Shown here piece by piece: positions 34,486-45,788 of a stretch of DNA of 64,000 nucleotides. Numbering within the stretch: position 1 is the first letter of the stretch; every line of letters starts with the position of its first letter. The stretch covers positions 735,380-799,379 of the forward strand of contig JANBVO010000012.1 of assembly GCA_030052745.1 (NCBI GenBank), given 5' to 3'. The position numbers and the translations under genes were made by a program. This DNA comes from Pleurostoma richardsiae. Taxonomy: Eukaryota; Ascomycota; Sordariomycetes; Calosphaeriales; Pleurostomataceae. The notes beneath the pieces are model-generated. The model did not search any database. It saw only the letters and a program-made list of their open reading frames with translations, and was not told the DNA's origin.

Positions 34486-36114
34486 ATGAATCGAGTGATC
34501 CTTCAAAGGCGTGTGCCGGCCAAGCTTGGTCTCGCTTCGTGTCGAATGTTCTCCACCAGCAAGCCCATCCCCCTTATCATCAACGGCAAGGATGTCGACA
34601 GCGAGGTCACCTACCCTGTCGTCAGTCCCCTTACGGGGAAGGAAGTATGGACTTGCTCGTCTGCTTCCGCCTCCCACGTCGATGAAGCGGTAGAGGCCGC
34701 GGAAAAGGCCTTCCCAGCGTGGGCCAAGACTAAGCCCTCTCATCGTCGGGATATCTTTCTTCAGGCGGCAGATGTCATCGTCAAGCGCAGAACCGAGCTT
34801 GGAGACTACATGCACCATGAAATTGGGGCGAACCAGGGCTATCAGGACTTTATCCTAGGCTTGGCTATCGAGGGTCTCAAGGACACGGCAGGCCGAATTG
34901 CAGGTGCGGTTACAGGCCAGGTTCCAGAGTCTATCCATGAAGGCATGCGCGCCATGGTTCTGAAGAGGCCGTACGGAGTGAACTTAGGTATTGCACCTTG
35001 GTGAGTTGAGACTACCTGATCCGAAGCCTGTCTGTCGTTATTGATACCCATGAACCAGGAATGCGCCGTACCACCTTGGCCTCCGTTCTATCACCTTCGC
35101 TCTGGCCACCGGCAACACGGCCATCCTCAAGGGCTCGGAATTCTCGCCTCACTGCTACTGGGCAATCGCCGACGTCTTCCGCGATGCTGGTCTTCCTGAT
35201 GGTTGTCTGAACCTCCTCTTCCACCGCCCCACTGACGCAGCCGCTGTGATTGAGAGGCTGATTGCCCACCCGGCCATGAAGAAGATCAACTTCACTGGCA
35301 GTACCAAAGTGGGAAGCATCATCGCATCAACTGCAGGGAAGCACTTGAAGCCGGTGTTGATGGAGCTCGGTGGAAAAGCCAACGCCATCGTCCTGAAGGA
35401 TGCCGACTTAGAAAAGGCGGCGCTGCACTGCGCTACAGGAGCTTTCATAAATGTATGACCCTCGAATCCCAGTTACTCCTCACCTGCGTCTTCAGGTTGC
35501 TGACTACAATCCAGGCGGGCCAAATTTGCATGTCAACGGAACGTATTCTGGTACATTCCTCGATAGCCAGCGAGTTCCAAAAACAACTGACCCAGACTAT
35601 TGACAATATCTTTGGGTCTCCAGAAGCAACACCGGTTATCGTCACCGCAGCATCAGCTAGGCGTAATCGAGGACTTGTCTCAGACGCAGTCTCTAAGGGC
35701 GCTAAACCTCTAGACATATTCAGTACCAAGTCGGAAGACCATGAGAATGTCGAGACTAAGATGCGGCCAGTCGTTCTCACGAACATCGACAAGTCGATGG
35801 AATTGTATGGGTCGGAGTCCTTTGGACCTAGTGTCTCTCTCTACACGTTTGATACCGAGCAGGAAGCTCTGGAACTCGCGAACGACACCGAGTACGGCCT
35901 CGCAGCATCCGTGTTTACAGAAGACTTAGGTGCCGGTTTCCGCGTCGCAGAGGCGCTGGACTCTGGCGCGGTGCATATTAACTCGATGTCGGTCCATGAC
36001 GAATTTGCGCTTCCGCATGGTGGCGTCAAGAAAAGCGGCTTCGGTCGTTTCAATGGCTATCAAGGTCTCGACGAGTTTCTGTACTACAAGAGTGTTACTT
36101 GGATGGAGTCGTAG
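34486..36114 (+). CDS. Aldehyde dehydrogenase (NAD(P)+), salicylaldehyde/vanillin type
   Basis: Three exons, 34486-35000, 35059-35452 and 35515-36114, give 502 residues. All catalytic residues of the ALDH superfamily are present: Asn173 in APWNAPYH, Glu274 in MELGGKA and the nucleophile Cys308 in AGQICMSTERI, with the usual 34-residue Glu-Cys spacing; NFTGSTKVG and ESFGPSVSLYTF are also conserved. Sequence character is closest to aromatic aldehyde dehydrogenases (salicylaldehyde/vanillin dehydrogenase-like). The first 26 residues are basic, lack acids and end in RMFSTSKP, so a mitochondrial presequence is likely. It would oxidise an aldehyde to the acid. It is divergent from the Zn2Cys6 factor and convergent with the BVMO-type gene, and could act on the product of the ThDP enzyme at 43765. 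Confidence 0.93.
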
Positions 36115-36414
36115 ACTCTTTCTAATTGGTATTCAGTTGTCGCGAAGGAAGAATATCATGATTGAAGGAATGCTATGGGGATAGACGATGGTAGTGTGAA
36201 GAAGTAGTTGTACGATGATGGCAGATCTTACACTTCGGGGATGCAATGATAGTTCCACTGTGAGCTTTCTGAGATCATTCATAAGCCTGATATGCTCCTG
36301 CACTGTTATTTTACTAGGAGTCTATTTGGCGACTTGCGACTTAATCACCAGGTAATTGGATAAATACGTGGACGTTCCGGAAGACTCTTTTGTCGGAGTG
36401 TAAATGGAGATTAT

Positions 36415-38382
36415 TTATGCAGCTCTCGCTGGCACAATTGACAACCCCTTCAGCGAACCCTCATCTCGCCACTTATGGATGTAGTCAAGGAAGGATAGCG
36501 TGCCCTCTGACCAAGCGCTGCCCTTTGCCCGCTTCTCTTTCTCCTTGGGATCGGTGACTTTTGCAGCTTCGCCGTGTCCGTTGAAGTATCCCGGAGTACA
36601 ACCTGCAAGCGCCGAATAATAAGGAGCCCGTTTCAGGATCTCTGCCGTGTGAGCCTCTTCCGCCTCTCGAGTGACTTCAACGATAGCCCGCTGATCCAGG
36701 CCAACGCGACGCTCCGCCTGAGAAATCATATAGGTGACATGTTCCGCGATGAGACCCAACATCATGATGTTGTTTCCAGTTATGGTGGCCTGATTGGAAC
36801 CCGAGAAAAAGAGGTTTGGGAATCCGTTCGTCGCATACCCATGAAGGGTCGCGGCCCCGTTATCTTGCCACTTCTTGTCCAGAGACTGGCCATCACGGCC
36901 GAGGATGTCAATACCCGTCCGCGCTGCGGGACTCCCCAGGCCAAAGCCAGGCGCACGGTATCCCGTCCCGAATATGATGATGTCAAGCGGGTATTCTTTG
37001 TCCCCAATGACGAGGCCATTTTTGGTCGCTTTAGAAGGGCCCTTTCCATCTGTGTCCACGAGATGGACATTCGGCTGATTGAAAGCCTGAAGGTAGGTGT
37101 CGCTGAATGTTGGCCGCTTACACCAAGAGGGATACCACGGTTTCAGCTTGGCGGCCGTGTCGGGATCCTTAACAATCTCGTCAACCCTAGCGCGAACCGC
37201 CTCCATGTGCGGCAAATCCAGAATATGGAATTTGGTGGCATGTTCTGCGAGATTTTCCGGGGCTGGGTCAACAACACCGTGACTGGGTGATCCGAGAATG
37301 GCCGAGTACGCGGGCATATCTGTCCAGCCATCATTGACCAGGTTCTCCTCTCCTGGCTTGGCGGAGTTGGTAAGAAACTTGTTGAAGTTGCACTGCCGCT
37401 CAAATTGCCATCCCTTTTCACTTGCAACTTTGGTTCTGAATTCGTCAAAGTCTGTCGGTCGTTGATCGCGCCGTTTAACATAAGCCGGTGTCCGCTGGAC
37501 GACGTAGAGTTCTCCAGCGAACTTCGCAACCTCAGGGATGACTCCGATGGCGGTTGCAGCGGTACCAACAACGGCAACCCTCTTTCCATTCAGTCCAGTG
37601 AGAGTCTGATCAGTTGGCGAACCACCTGACACCGTGTAGTTCCAGCGGGCAGTATGGAATATAGACCCGGAGAAAGAGAGTATGCCGGGAATGTCGGGGA
37701 TCTGTGGTCGGGTGAGAACGCCTGCGGCAAGGTAGACATACTGGGCACGGAACTCCAGATTGATCGGGACAGTCGAAGGTCCACGTCGTTGTGAAAGCTT
37801 TATGGTCCAAAGCTGTGCCTGATCATCCCACTCGGCGCTTTTCACATCAGAACGGAAAAGTGTCTTGTCAACAAGATCCCACCGTGTCGCAATCCGCTCG
37901 GCATGTAATCGGATCTCTTCCCCGGGCGAGTATTTCTTCTTCGGTATGTATCCTGTCTCTTCGAGGAGTGGCAGGTAGATGTAGCTCTCCAGATCGCAGT
38001 GTAGGCCTGGGAATCTATTCCAATACCAGGTGCCACCGAAACCCCCGCCAGCGTCAGCGAGGCGAATGTCGGCGGCAGTAGCTACTCCTTCCTCTATGAG
38101 ACGGACAGCAAATTGAAGACCACCAAAACCAGCACCGAGTACAAAGAACTTGTAGACTTCATCATTCTTTATAGGTGACTCTTGTGCGTTCAAGGCTTCG
38201 TGGTCCACCCATGGGTCTTCAACGAGAGCGTTGAGTCGTGTTTCGTCTGTCTCCGTCAGTTGTACAAACTGGGCGAGGCCTTCGGGCTTGAGGCGTTTGT
38301 TTGCTTCCTCAGTATACCGTTTCCTGACGGCGTCCAACTTCTCAGAGTCCACTTCCAGAATTGCCAGTTGCTCCACAGCCAT
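36415..38382 (-). CDS. Baeyer-Villiger-type flavin monooxygenase
   Basis: Intronless, 655 residues from the ATG at 38382 (the frame extends to a GTG at 38430). An N-terminal extension of about 75 residues precedes the FAD motif VLGAGFGGLQFAVRL (GAGFGG at 83-88), as in 4-hydroxyacetophenone monooxygenase-like BVMOs. GGTWYW follows at 117-121, and the BVMO fingerprint FxGxxxHTxxW is exact (FSGSIFHTARW, 237-247). The NADPH motif is GTAATA (273-278): the central Gly of GxGxxG is Ala, which is unusual. The C-terminal third (FGTGYRAPG, SGSNQATITGNN) is typical. The enzyme inserts oxygen next to a ketone, giving an ester or lactone. A TATA-like run lies near 38469-38475. It is convergent with the aldehyde dehydrogenase. 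Confidence 0.92.
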   Translation of the reverse strand: MAVEQLAILEVDSEKLDAVRKRYTEEANKRLKPEGLAQFVQLTETDETRLNALVEDPWVDHEALNAQESPIKNDEVYKFFVLGAGFGGLQFAVRLIEEGVATAADIRLADAGGGFGGTWYWNRFPGLHCDLESYIYLPLLEETGYIPKKKYSPGEEIRLHAERIATRWDLVDKTLFRSDVKSAEWDDQAQLWTIKLSQRRGPSTVPINLEFRAQYVYLAAGVLTRPQIPDIPGILSFSGSIFHTARWNYTVSGGSPTDQTLTGLNGKRVAVVGTAATAIGVIPEVAKFAGELYVVQRTPAYVKRRDQRPTDFDEFRTKVASEKGWQFERQCNFNKFLTNSAKPGEENLVNDGWTDMPAYSAILGSPSHGVVDPAPENLAEHATKFHILDLPHMEAVRARVDEIVKDPDTAAKLKPWYPSWCKRPTFSDTYLQAFNQPNVHLVDTDGKGPSKATKNGLVIGDKEYPLDIIIFGTGYRAPGFGLGSPAARTGIDILGRDGQSLDKKWQDNGAATLHGYATNGFPNLFFSGSNQATITGNNIMMLGLIAEHVTYMISQAERRVGLDQRAIVEVTREAEEAHTAEILKRAPYYSALAGCTPGYFNGHGEAAKVTDPKEKEKRAKGSAWSEGTLSFLDYIHKWRDEGSLKGLSIVPARAA

Positions 38383-39250
38383 TTTTCGCGTAATGACACT
38401 GGTGGGTTCTATTCGTAAGATGTGCAACACCGCAAAGTCTGAACCGTAGCTGTATCATCCAAAGCAAGATATATACAGTATGTACAGATAAATCAGTAAT
38501 TCCACTTCTTCCTTTCTTCCTTCCAATCTGCGTTGATATGATGTAGAGCATATTTATTGACTGAATTGTCGCTCAAAGTTGGTGAACCCCTCGGCATACG
38601 TCTAGTGATGACACAAAATATTCGACAAAAGGCGCAAGGGATGACACAAGACGTTCGGTCAAAGTCGCAACCGATAAGCCCACGGGTTCCTGCCCAGAAA
38701 CTCCAGATATAGCGTGAATGGGCCAACCAAGTCGCCAGACCGAATCTTCGCTTGAATCTTGCAGATGATTAGGATAAGAGCTTTTCCTTTCTTAGTATCG
38801 GTTTAGCGAAGTTCGTCGGAATTAAGTCCTTTAAGCTACAATAATGCTTACATACTTCTACTCATCTAATTGCCGATATCGCTGAAGCCCACTACAGTAT
38901 CTCCGAGCAGGAGTCATGAGTTAGCTCCCCTCTGGGAGTGAGAACTGCCATAGCAAGGTGATACTTAGACCGGGGTGCGGAAATCGAGATGGTCTGGTTT
39001 GTTTTTCTTGGCTATGACTTCCTATCAGAAGTTTGTTGCGAGATGCCCAAGGATGCCCGTCGGTTGCAAAATCTGGTACTCTCGAGTAAGCATTGATGAT
39101 CATCCGCAGCTAACCTAGCCAGCATTTGTACCGTTCGTGAGCAAAGAAGAAAGAGAAGACAAGGCGACAGCCCATAACACATAGGCATTCGCCTTGAGAA
39201 TGTTTTCCTGGTCTCCACAATGTCGCATTGGGTATTTCGCAGGCCACGTA
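38383..39250. other. Intergenic upstream of BVMO gene
   Basis: AT-rich 0.87 kb between the BVMO start and the 3' end of the first Dal5-type permease. A TATATAT element lies near 38469-38475. No gene is visible. Confidence 0.45.
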
Positions 39251-41089
39251 TTACCACCATGACGCATTCTTGATCCTTTCGTCGCCGAGAACGTCTATGT
39301 CTTCCTCACCCGTGTAGCCTCGCCCCTCCTTGCGTGCCTTGAGCGTAGCCCGCCTTACCTTCAGGACACGGCGCTCGATGTTACGCGTGAGCCACCACGT
39401 CCACAAATTGGTGAGCAAGGCGGCCAGGACCAGACAGAAGCCGATTATGAAGCTGTTGCGGTATCGATTATGTGCCCACTTCGATTGGAACATCTGCGGC
39501 CCCACCGCGGCGCCGAGCTGCGCAACGCTGCTCTGTAGACCGATTGCGAAAGCGGCGCCCGTCGCACCCGACATGGTCGCTGTCCGCCATGACCAGTATG
39601 GGACATAGTAGCAGTTGATGAAAAATTGGCTTAGAACACACGCCGCGTAGAGACCGCCGCGGTTGCTGACAGTGAAAAAGAGGATGAAGCACATGATAGC
39701 GCCCAGTACGACGACACTATGGAAAACCTGTTAGTAATGTAGACAAGGTGGTATAATCCATGATCAAGTCGCAACCTACACACACATGAGTGGCCGTGGG
39801 GCCCAAGCGCGAGACGTTATCAACACGCAGATGCACATGCCCAAGATCCCGGCGGCCGCGGGCGGGATATTAAGCAGCAGGTTGGTGGGAAGGCCTACGA
39901 AGCCAAGATTGGTGATAATTGTCGGTAGATACCAGTTCAGGGCGTAGGAGGCTAGGTTCATGAGAGTCTGGTCCAACAGGAAACCCCAAACTGTCGGGCT
40001 CTTGAAAGCCACCCAGGCCTCCTTAGTGTTCCAGCTGGGGTCGGCCGTCGCAGGGGCATTTGGAGGTAGGCGAGCTTCGAGGAACTGCTGTTCACGCGGA
40101 GTGAGCCACGAGCGGCTACGGGGTGACTTGGGGAAGTCTGGTAACACGAGGAAGATGACGCCAGCAAAGAGTATCGTCGCGACTCCCTCGAGGATGAACG
40201 CCCACCGCCAGCCGCTCAGTGCTCGTAGACCGTCCATGAAGCTCGCACCATAGCATATTAGGGATCCGATGATGGTGGAGAGGTTGGCGATCCAAAAGTA
40301 CCACAGGATGGGCCGTCCGATTTCATCAGTGCGGTACCAGTACGACAAAGTTGTGATGACGCCGGGAAACATGCCAGCTTCAAACATACTGCCCACAGCC
40401 AATTAGCAGCAAGTTCACTGAGACCAAAGCCGGCGAACGTACCCGACAAAGAATCTGCACACCAGAAGCTGGCCAGAAGTTTTAACTGCACCGCCGCAGG
40501 CTGTAGCAATGCCCCATGTCAAGAAGATGCGTGACTCCCATGCGTGCGGTGTCATGTACTTGAGGAGCAAGTTGCTAGGGAGCTCGAAAATGATGTAGGG
40601 TATCTATGAATGTCTGGTCAGCAAGCGTTGTGATCTGTCGACGACTAGAATTGACTCACCCCCTCAATTGTAGCCACCCAGTTGTACTGATCCGCGGTCA
40701 TACTGAGTTCTTTCATGATGTTGGACGGCTTTCCGACCTGCATCGTCTTGATGATGCTGGCATTGAAGTCAATCTGTCGGTCACGTTAGGAAAATGTCGT
40801 GCCGACGCAGAACATGGGTACCTGCATTTTTCACCATGAACATGATGCCTATCAAAAGCAGAAATCGTCGATCCACCTTTCTCATGATGGTCTTCTTCTC
40901 TTCTGCAGTAAACGTTGCAAGGAAGGCTGCCCGAGCTTCGGGGTCGTTCCGGAGGTCCCTGGACAAATCTTCCAGGGCAGAGACATCGGTCACTGTTGTT
41001 GGTGGCGTCTTAGCATCCTCAATCTTGCCAGGCTCCTCGCCTGAAGACGAGTCGGCCCTATCATTATTATTTCCAACAATGAATGCCAT
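39251..41089 (-). CDS. MFS permease, Dal5 (anion:cation symporter) family
   Basis: Five exons: 41089-40826 (end uncertain), 40773-40660, 40603-40443, 40388-39780 and 39716-39251, about 526 residues. The N-terminus is acidic and cytosolic; then come RRFLLLIGIMFMVKN, QYNWVATIEGIPYIIFELPSN (TM2 region), FFVGMFEAGMFPG, SYWYRTDE, and GWRWAFILEGVATILFAGV, which are signature pieces of fungal allantoate/tartrate/nicotinate-type organic anion symporters. At the first junction the usual GT donor (40821) puts exon 2 out of frame; ending exon 1 at AAT (40826) with a GC donor, or at ATG before gtgaaa, restores it. Likely in the plasma membrane, importing an organic acid. A TATAAAT lies at 41195-41201. 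Flanked by the BVMO and the FMN monooxygenase. Confidence 0.85.
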
Positions 41090-42223
41090 GATCTGAATGA
41101 TGCAGCATCAAATGTTGATGCTGCTTGAGTAGCCTACCTGCTAAGTAGATCCGAACCGTAACAGCCACGGTACCAAGAACTCATGTACATTGACATTTAT
41201 ACTTATCTCATAGCTCTCGGCGATATGTACATGTACTAATGGGCTGTCACTGTCGTGCTTCCCTTTTGTATTGCGTCTTTGTACCGGATCCCCACGGTTT
41301 CAATGATGGCTGCATCTCCTTGACGATAACCCCACGCCAACTGTGATAAGTCGGGAGCTTTGCTTGCGCGCATATGGTTGGAAGGATTGCATCCTCCGAT
41401 GATGAAATCAAAGCGTGGGTAGCGCCATCTCGGTGCTTCGTCTATTTGGCAACTTATGCCGACGACGACGTTGCCTTATCATGCTTCCGAGCACGGGTGG
41501 CCTGGGGAGCTGTCTTTTATCAGGCTGCATGTAGACCTGCAGCTGAATGTTGGGGTTAAGCACGCCTGTTGTACTGGGAGGGCAGTTTCAGTATAGGGCG
41601 CATCCCGAGGGGCGATGTTGTTCCTAGTTAGGACCACCAATGCGACGACCGATAATTTCTGTTCTTTGGTAGGTTATTGTGGCACTGATTCAATACCTTA
41701 TCACTGAAGAAATGGCAGTTAGTGGACGTACAACAACGTTTGAATGCGAGAAGAGTGTGTTTGATAGCGTGTGGGCTCCTACGGCTCTCTGACTGGAAAT
41801 GTCGATATGCTTGGTTATTTATCACTTACCACCGTCCGCCTCTTCATCAGTGTGAGATGCGAGTTCAAACCCGTGGATAATATTCCGTATTCGGTATCGC
41901 CGAGGGACGCGTCTCGGACTTTCCGTACGAAGTCCGCTCCGTAGACCCATGAGAGCATCTCGAGCTTTGCTGCCTCTATATTGACACCTGTGATAAGCGA
42001 GGGGTGCTGTGGCTCGCCGCAATCGGGATCTCAGTCTAGCATCTTAATGTGGAGCAATGTCGACATCAACAGGGTTAACGTACCAGAATCCTTCTGTAAT
42101 GCCAACGCTCCTGCGCAGTGAAGGTGGTATACATATACGTGATTAACACCGATTCCAGCCTCCCCAGCAAGTGAGCGTGGGGAGTCTTCCACAGTTCGAG
42201 AAGTATCATCGATTATAGCAGCC
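41090..42223. promoter_or_regulatory. Divergent promoter, permease 1 / FMN monooxygenase
   Basis: A 1.1 kb gap between two starts pointing apart. Apart from the TATAAAT on the permease side no clear element or gene is visible; short frames lack motifs. Confidence 0.4.
41195..41201 (-). promoter_or_regulatory. TATAAAT element upstream of Dal5-type permease 1
   Basis: TATAAAT on the minus strand about 107 bp before the ATG at 41089; the other permease of this cluster has the same heptamer at the same distance. Confidence 0.4.
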
Positions 42224-43567
42224 ATGGCTGATAGAAAGGCCAAGCAGCTCCACCTGGCTGCCTTTGTTTACTCTGGCCAGGTCTCGCAGATATGGCGGCA
42301 CCCAGACATGCATGCACACGAAAGTCTCGATGTCGATTACTACATTGAATACGCACAACTGGCCGAGAAGGCCAAGTTCGATACACTTTTCTTAGCGGAC
42401 GGCGCATCATTTCCAGGCGGTGCGCTTGCCAAACACTATTGGAGCGTAAGCGCTTTTGAGCCGGCAACGCTGTTCTCAGCTATCGCCTCGCGGACAGAGC
42501 ACATCGGTTTGGTATACACGGCGAGCGTTAGCGACAACGAGCCCACCCATGTGGCTCGCCAGCTTGCAAGTCTCGACCATATCAGTCATGGCCGTGCGGG
42601 GTGGAACGTCGTCACCACCCTGGGACCGGGATCGCGTAACCTTGGTGTGCCGTTTGAGGAAACTAAGGACAGTGCGGCCAAGTACGCCAGGGCGAGAGCA
42701 TTTCTGAACGCTGTGGAAACGCTCTGGGACAGCTTCGAAGACGATGCATTGCTGAGAGATAAGCAGAGTGGCATCTTTGTTGATCTGAGCAAAGTTCACG
42801 CGCCTGATATCGACGACGGACTCTACCGCGTGGATCAGCCACTTCGTGTTGAGCGTCCTATCCAGGGATACCCCGTGATCGCACAAGCTGGGACATCCCC
42901 TGAAGGAATTGCGTTTGGTGGTTCGACGGCCGACCTGATCTACTGTGCAAACTACTCTATCGAAGATGGACAGAAGACATTCCGCGCCCTCAAGACGGCC
43001 GCTGCTGCAGCGGGAAGAAATCCCGATCACCTTGTCATTCTCACCGGCGTGGCTGTCATCTGGGGCGAGACGCAGGAGGAGGCCGAGCGCAAGCTCAAAG
43101 AGGTTTCTTCATTATGGCCCATTGAAGTCGCCGTCCAGAACCTGAGTATCGACTTCGGGGACGCCGACTTGGACTCGCCGTTCCCGGACGAGTACGACGT
43201 TGGTTTCAAGTCCAAGACAGGCATGTCGTCAAAGGGGCGTGCAGCTGCCATTGCATCTTTCGCGCGGGCAAACGGTTTGACCATACGGCAGACTGCGGAG
43301 CGCTGCTCCATTGGTCTGGGCCACCGACCGCTCGTTGGTACAACCCAATCCATCGCAGACGACTTGCAGGCGTGGCTCGAGGCAGAGGCTACGGACGGCT
43401 TTGCAGTAATCCAGCCGTTATTAATAGACGGCCTGCGTGACTTCAGCACACATGTCGTCCCGGAGCTTGTGCGCCGTGGGCTATTCCGATCAGAATACGA
43501 GGGGAAAACCCTGAGGGAGAACCTTGGGGTACCCAGGCCGGAGAATCGCTATGTTGTAAAGCGCTAA
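42224..43567 (+). CDS. Luciferase-like FMN-dependent monooxygenase (NtaA/SnaA/DszA type)
   Basis: Intronless 447-residue frame, ATG at 42224 in good context (GCCATGG). It opens with KQLHLAAFVYSGQVSQIWRHP and continues with YIEYAQLAEKAKFDTLFLAD, SRTEHIGLVYTASVSDNEPTHVAR, LDHISHGRAGWNVVTT and YPVIAQAGTSPEG. These are the conserved strands of the NtaA/SnaA/DszA branch of the bacterial-luciferase TIM-barrel family, which uses reduced FMN (delivered by a separate reductase) and O2 to cleave C-N or C-S bonds or to hydroxylate. No flavin reductase is seen nearby. Probably cytosolic. Such genes are scattered in fungi and often look bacterial in origin; the lack of introns here fits but does not prove transfer. 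It is divergent from permease 1 and convergent with the ThDP enzyme. Confidence 0.92.
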   Translation: MADRKAKQLHLAAFVYSGQVSQIWRHPDMHAHESLDVDYYIEYAQLAEKAKFDTLFLADGASFPGGALAKHYWSVSAFEPATLFSAIASRTEHIGLVYTASVSDNEPTHVARQLASLDHISHGRAGWNVVTTLGPGSRNLGVPFEETKDSAAKYARARAFLNAVETLWDSFEDDALLRDKQSGIFVDLSKVHAPDIDDGLYRVDQPLRVERPIQGYPVIAQAGTSPEGIAFGGSTADLIYCANYSIEDGQKTFRALKTAAAAAGRNPDHLVILTGVAVIWGETQEEAERKLKEVSSLWPIEVAVQNLSIDFGDADLDSPFPDEYDVGFKSKTGMSSKGRAAAIASFARANGLTIRQTAERCSIGLGHRPLVGTTQSIADDLQAWLEAEATDGFAVIQPLLIDGLRDFSTHVVPELVRRGLFRSEYEGKTLRENLGVPRPENRYVVKR

Positions 43568-43764
43568 ACCAAACCGGAGGGCTTAGAGCAACCTATGATT
43601 GAATCTAGACACTTCACGACGAGCCAGACCTGTCATATCTACATATCTAAGTTGTTTCCTTTGCAAGGATGATCTCCGAACTTTTATACATTCGCCTTCT
43701 GTCAAGGACAAAATCATGCCTATGATCGCCTTATTCGTGAATTATTCGCGGCGAGTCTATCAAT

Positions 43765-45788
43765 TTACCACGATCCGGCAAGACGAACCTCGAGAATAGC
43801 GGAGATTCCACTTTGGACCTTTTCTATCGCTTCGGGTAGCATCCACGTCAAGTCCTGAACAGTCGCAGCAACTCCGGCCCAGGCATTCCCGCCAGCCGCC
43901 GCCTTAGCGATTCCAGAGTAGTCGGGTGTAGGATCAAACGAAATGTTCAATTCCTTGTTGGAGATCTTAGATCCATAGCCTGTCGGGTGGACAAGCTCCA
44001 ACGAGTTGCGCGGGGCGTTCCATCCTGTTGCTATTAGTGCCGAGTCTGACTTGTGCTCGAACTGTGAACTCACCTTTGTTGCTCAGCACAACGGTCAGTG
44101 TCGGAAGCTCGTATCTTCTCGCCACCCAATACACCGTTCCAGGTACGCCAAACATGTATGTGCCGTCACCCACGATCTCTGTGACGAACTTACCCTTGCC
44201 TTGTCCACCAGCCAGCCAGTCTGATGCGAGTTTGACACCGATCGTTGCGCCGCCGGACCAGCCGAGGCCGCCTCCGCCGGCGTTAATCAAATGGCCAGGC
44301 TCGTCGACTTGTAACTGTTGGTAGACAAAGGGGGCATTCGTGACGGTCTCAAGACACCATATCGTGTCCTTCGGGCATTTCTGGCGTAGCTGCGCGCAGA
44401 GGTATGAGGTATTCGGGGACATGGAGGGATCCTGCGGTTCAGCGGCCATTTCTGCCAACTTGGCGAGACGCTGCTGATGCTCCTCAGCCAGCGCACTCCA
44501 GCGGGAGGTGTATGGCTCTTCTCTGGCAAGGTTGGCGTATTTCGGACTCTGTGCGACGTAAGTATTAAGTTGACGCAGTGCCGTCTCGGCGTCGGCGCGA
44601 TACCTGCGGAAGGCTGAGATGTAGTACAAGGGCATGTTGGACTTGAGGGGATCCACGTCGACGTGCACGATCTTCGCATCTGCCCTTGGCGTGCACTGTG
44701 TTGGTATCCACGCAACGTCGCAATCAAGCACCAGGATGACATCAGCCTTCTCGATCCTGGGGTGTCGGCCGATCCCGACGCCTAGTGAGGCTCTATGACT
44801 GAAGGGAAAGCAGACATCGCTTCCTAGTGCGTCCAGCACCTGCACGCCAGGTATGGCCTCCGCAAGCTTGACGAGCTCCGGTACGGTGGCATGGTTACGT
44901 CCAGAGTAACCAGTGATGATCAATGGGCTACTTGCCCCGGCAAGCAGCTCGACGATGGTCTCGACCCCTTGCTGTGGTAGAGCAGTTGGAGCCACATTCT
45001 CCCAGACGCTCTGGTCAAGGGAGTAGGCCGGGATTTCCTCCTCCATAACCTCGCGGGCACCGACCATATAGACCGGTCCTTTCGGGTCACTTGTTGCAAA
45101 CTGTAGTGCACGGTTGAGCATCTGCTTGACGTTCTTAGCCGTCTTGAACTCGCCAGTGTAACGACAGAACTGAGAGACGATCTGCTTCTGGTCCGGAGCA
45201 TCTTGAAGCCAGTGGATGTACTCGGTCCGTGAGCCTCGCATCTCACCCTCTTGGGTGAAAGGCGAGAGACCAGCAAAGACGAAGACAGGGCATCTCGCAA
45301 CAGACGCATTATGCATGGCACATCCTAGCATCTGGGTGCCCACGTCGACATGCACTAGCACGCACTGAGGCTTCCCGGTAAGGCGGGCAAATCCATCTGC
45401 CATGGACATTGCCACCATCTAAAATCCGTCAGTGCTTATCTCAGGAAGGCTCTCGAGATAAAGCCTTCCAACACACCTCATGGGGGCAGGTGATGACCCT
45501 CGGAAAATTGACGCCTTCCAAGTGGGCACCCTGCGCAAGCGCCTCCATGATTGCTGGATGATCTGAGCCAAGATTGACAAAGACATGGCTTACGCCCGCC
45601 TACCGCGTGATGGAACGTCAGCAACGCTGTGTCTTGGTGGGCAGGGACGCGACTGCTCACCTCATAGAGGCCCTCGAAGAAGGCAAAGGATGCCGAATAT
45701 GTCTCACTGCATCGTTATCATGTCAATGGTCGGCAATAGCTCATCAATATCTTCCCGACAGATAGCAAGATACGTACGGGCGAGGCAT
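43765..45788 (-). CDS. ThDP-dependent lyase/decarboxylase (acetolactate synthase/BFD-like)
   Basis: Five exons, 45788-45778, 45706-45661, 45599-45477, 45418-44074 and 44024-43765, give 594 residues. The first three small exons encode MPRPETYSASFAFFEGLYEA and VNLGSDHPAIMEAL...; residue Glu60 in TCPHE is the conserved N1'-activating glutamate, followed by MADGFARLTGKP. The ThDP/Mg motif is GDGTYMFG...VVLSNKGWN (from about 477 to 508). The middle domain VLDALGSDVCFPFSH and VDVDPLKSN also fits. The order matches the IlvB/benzoylformate decarboxylase/2-hydroxyacyl-CoA lyase superfamily. The reaction would be decarboxylation or ligation of a 2-oxo acid, or C-C lysis giving an aldehyde, which the nearby aldehyde dehydrogenase could oxidise. 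Leucine/valine biosynthesis is unlikely given the catabolic setting. Confidence 0.9.
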
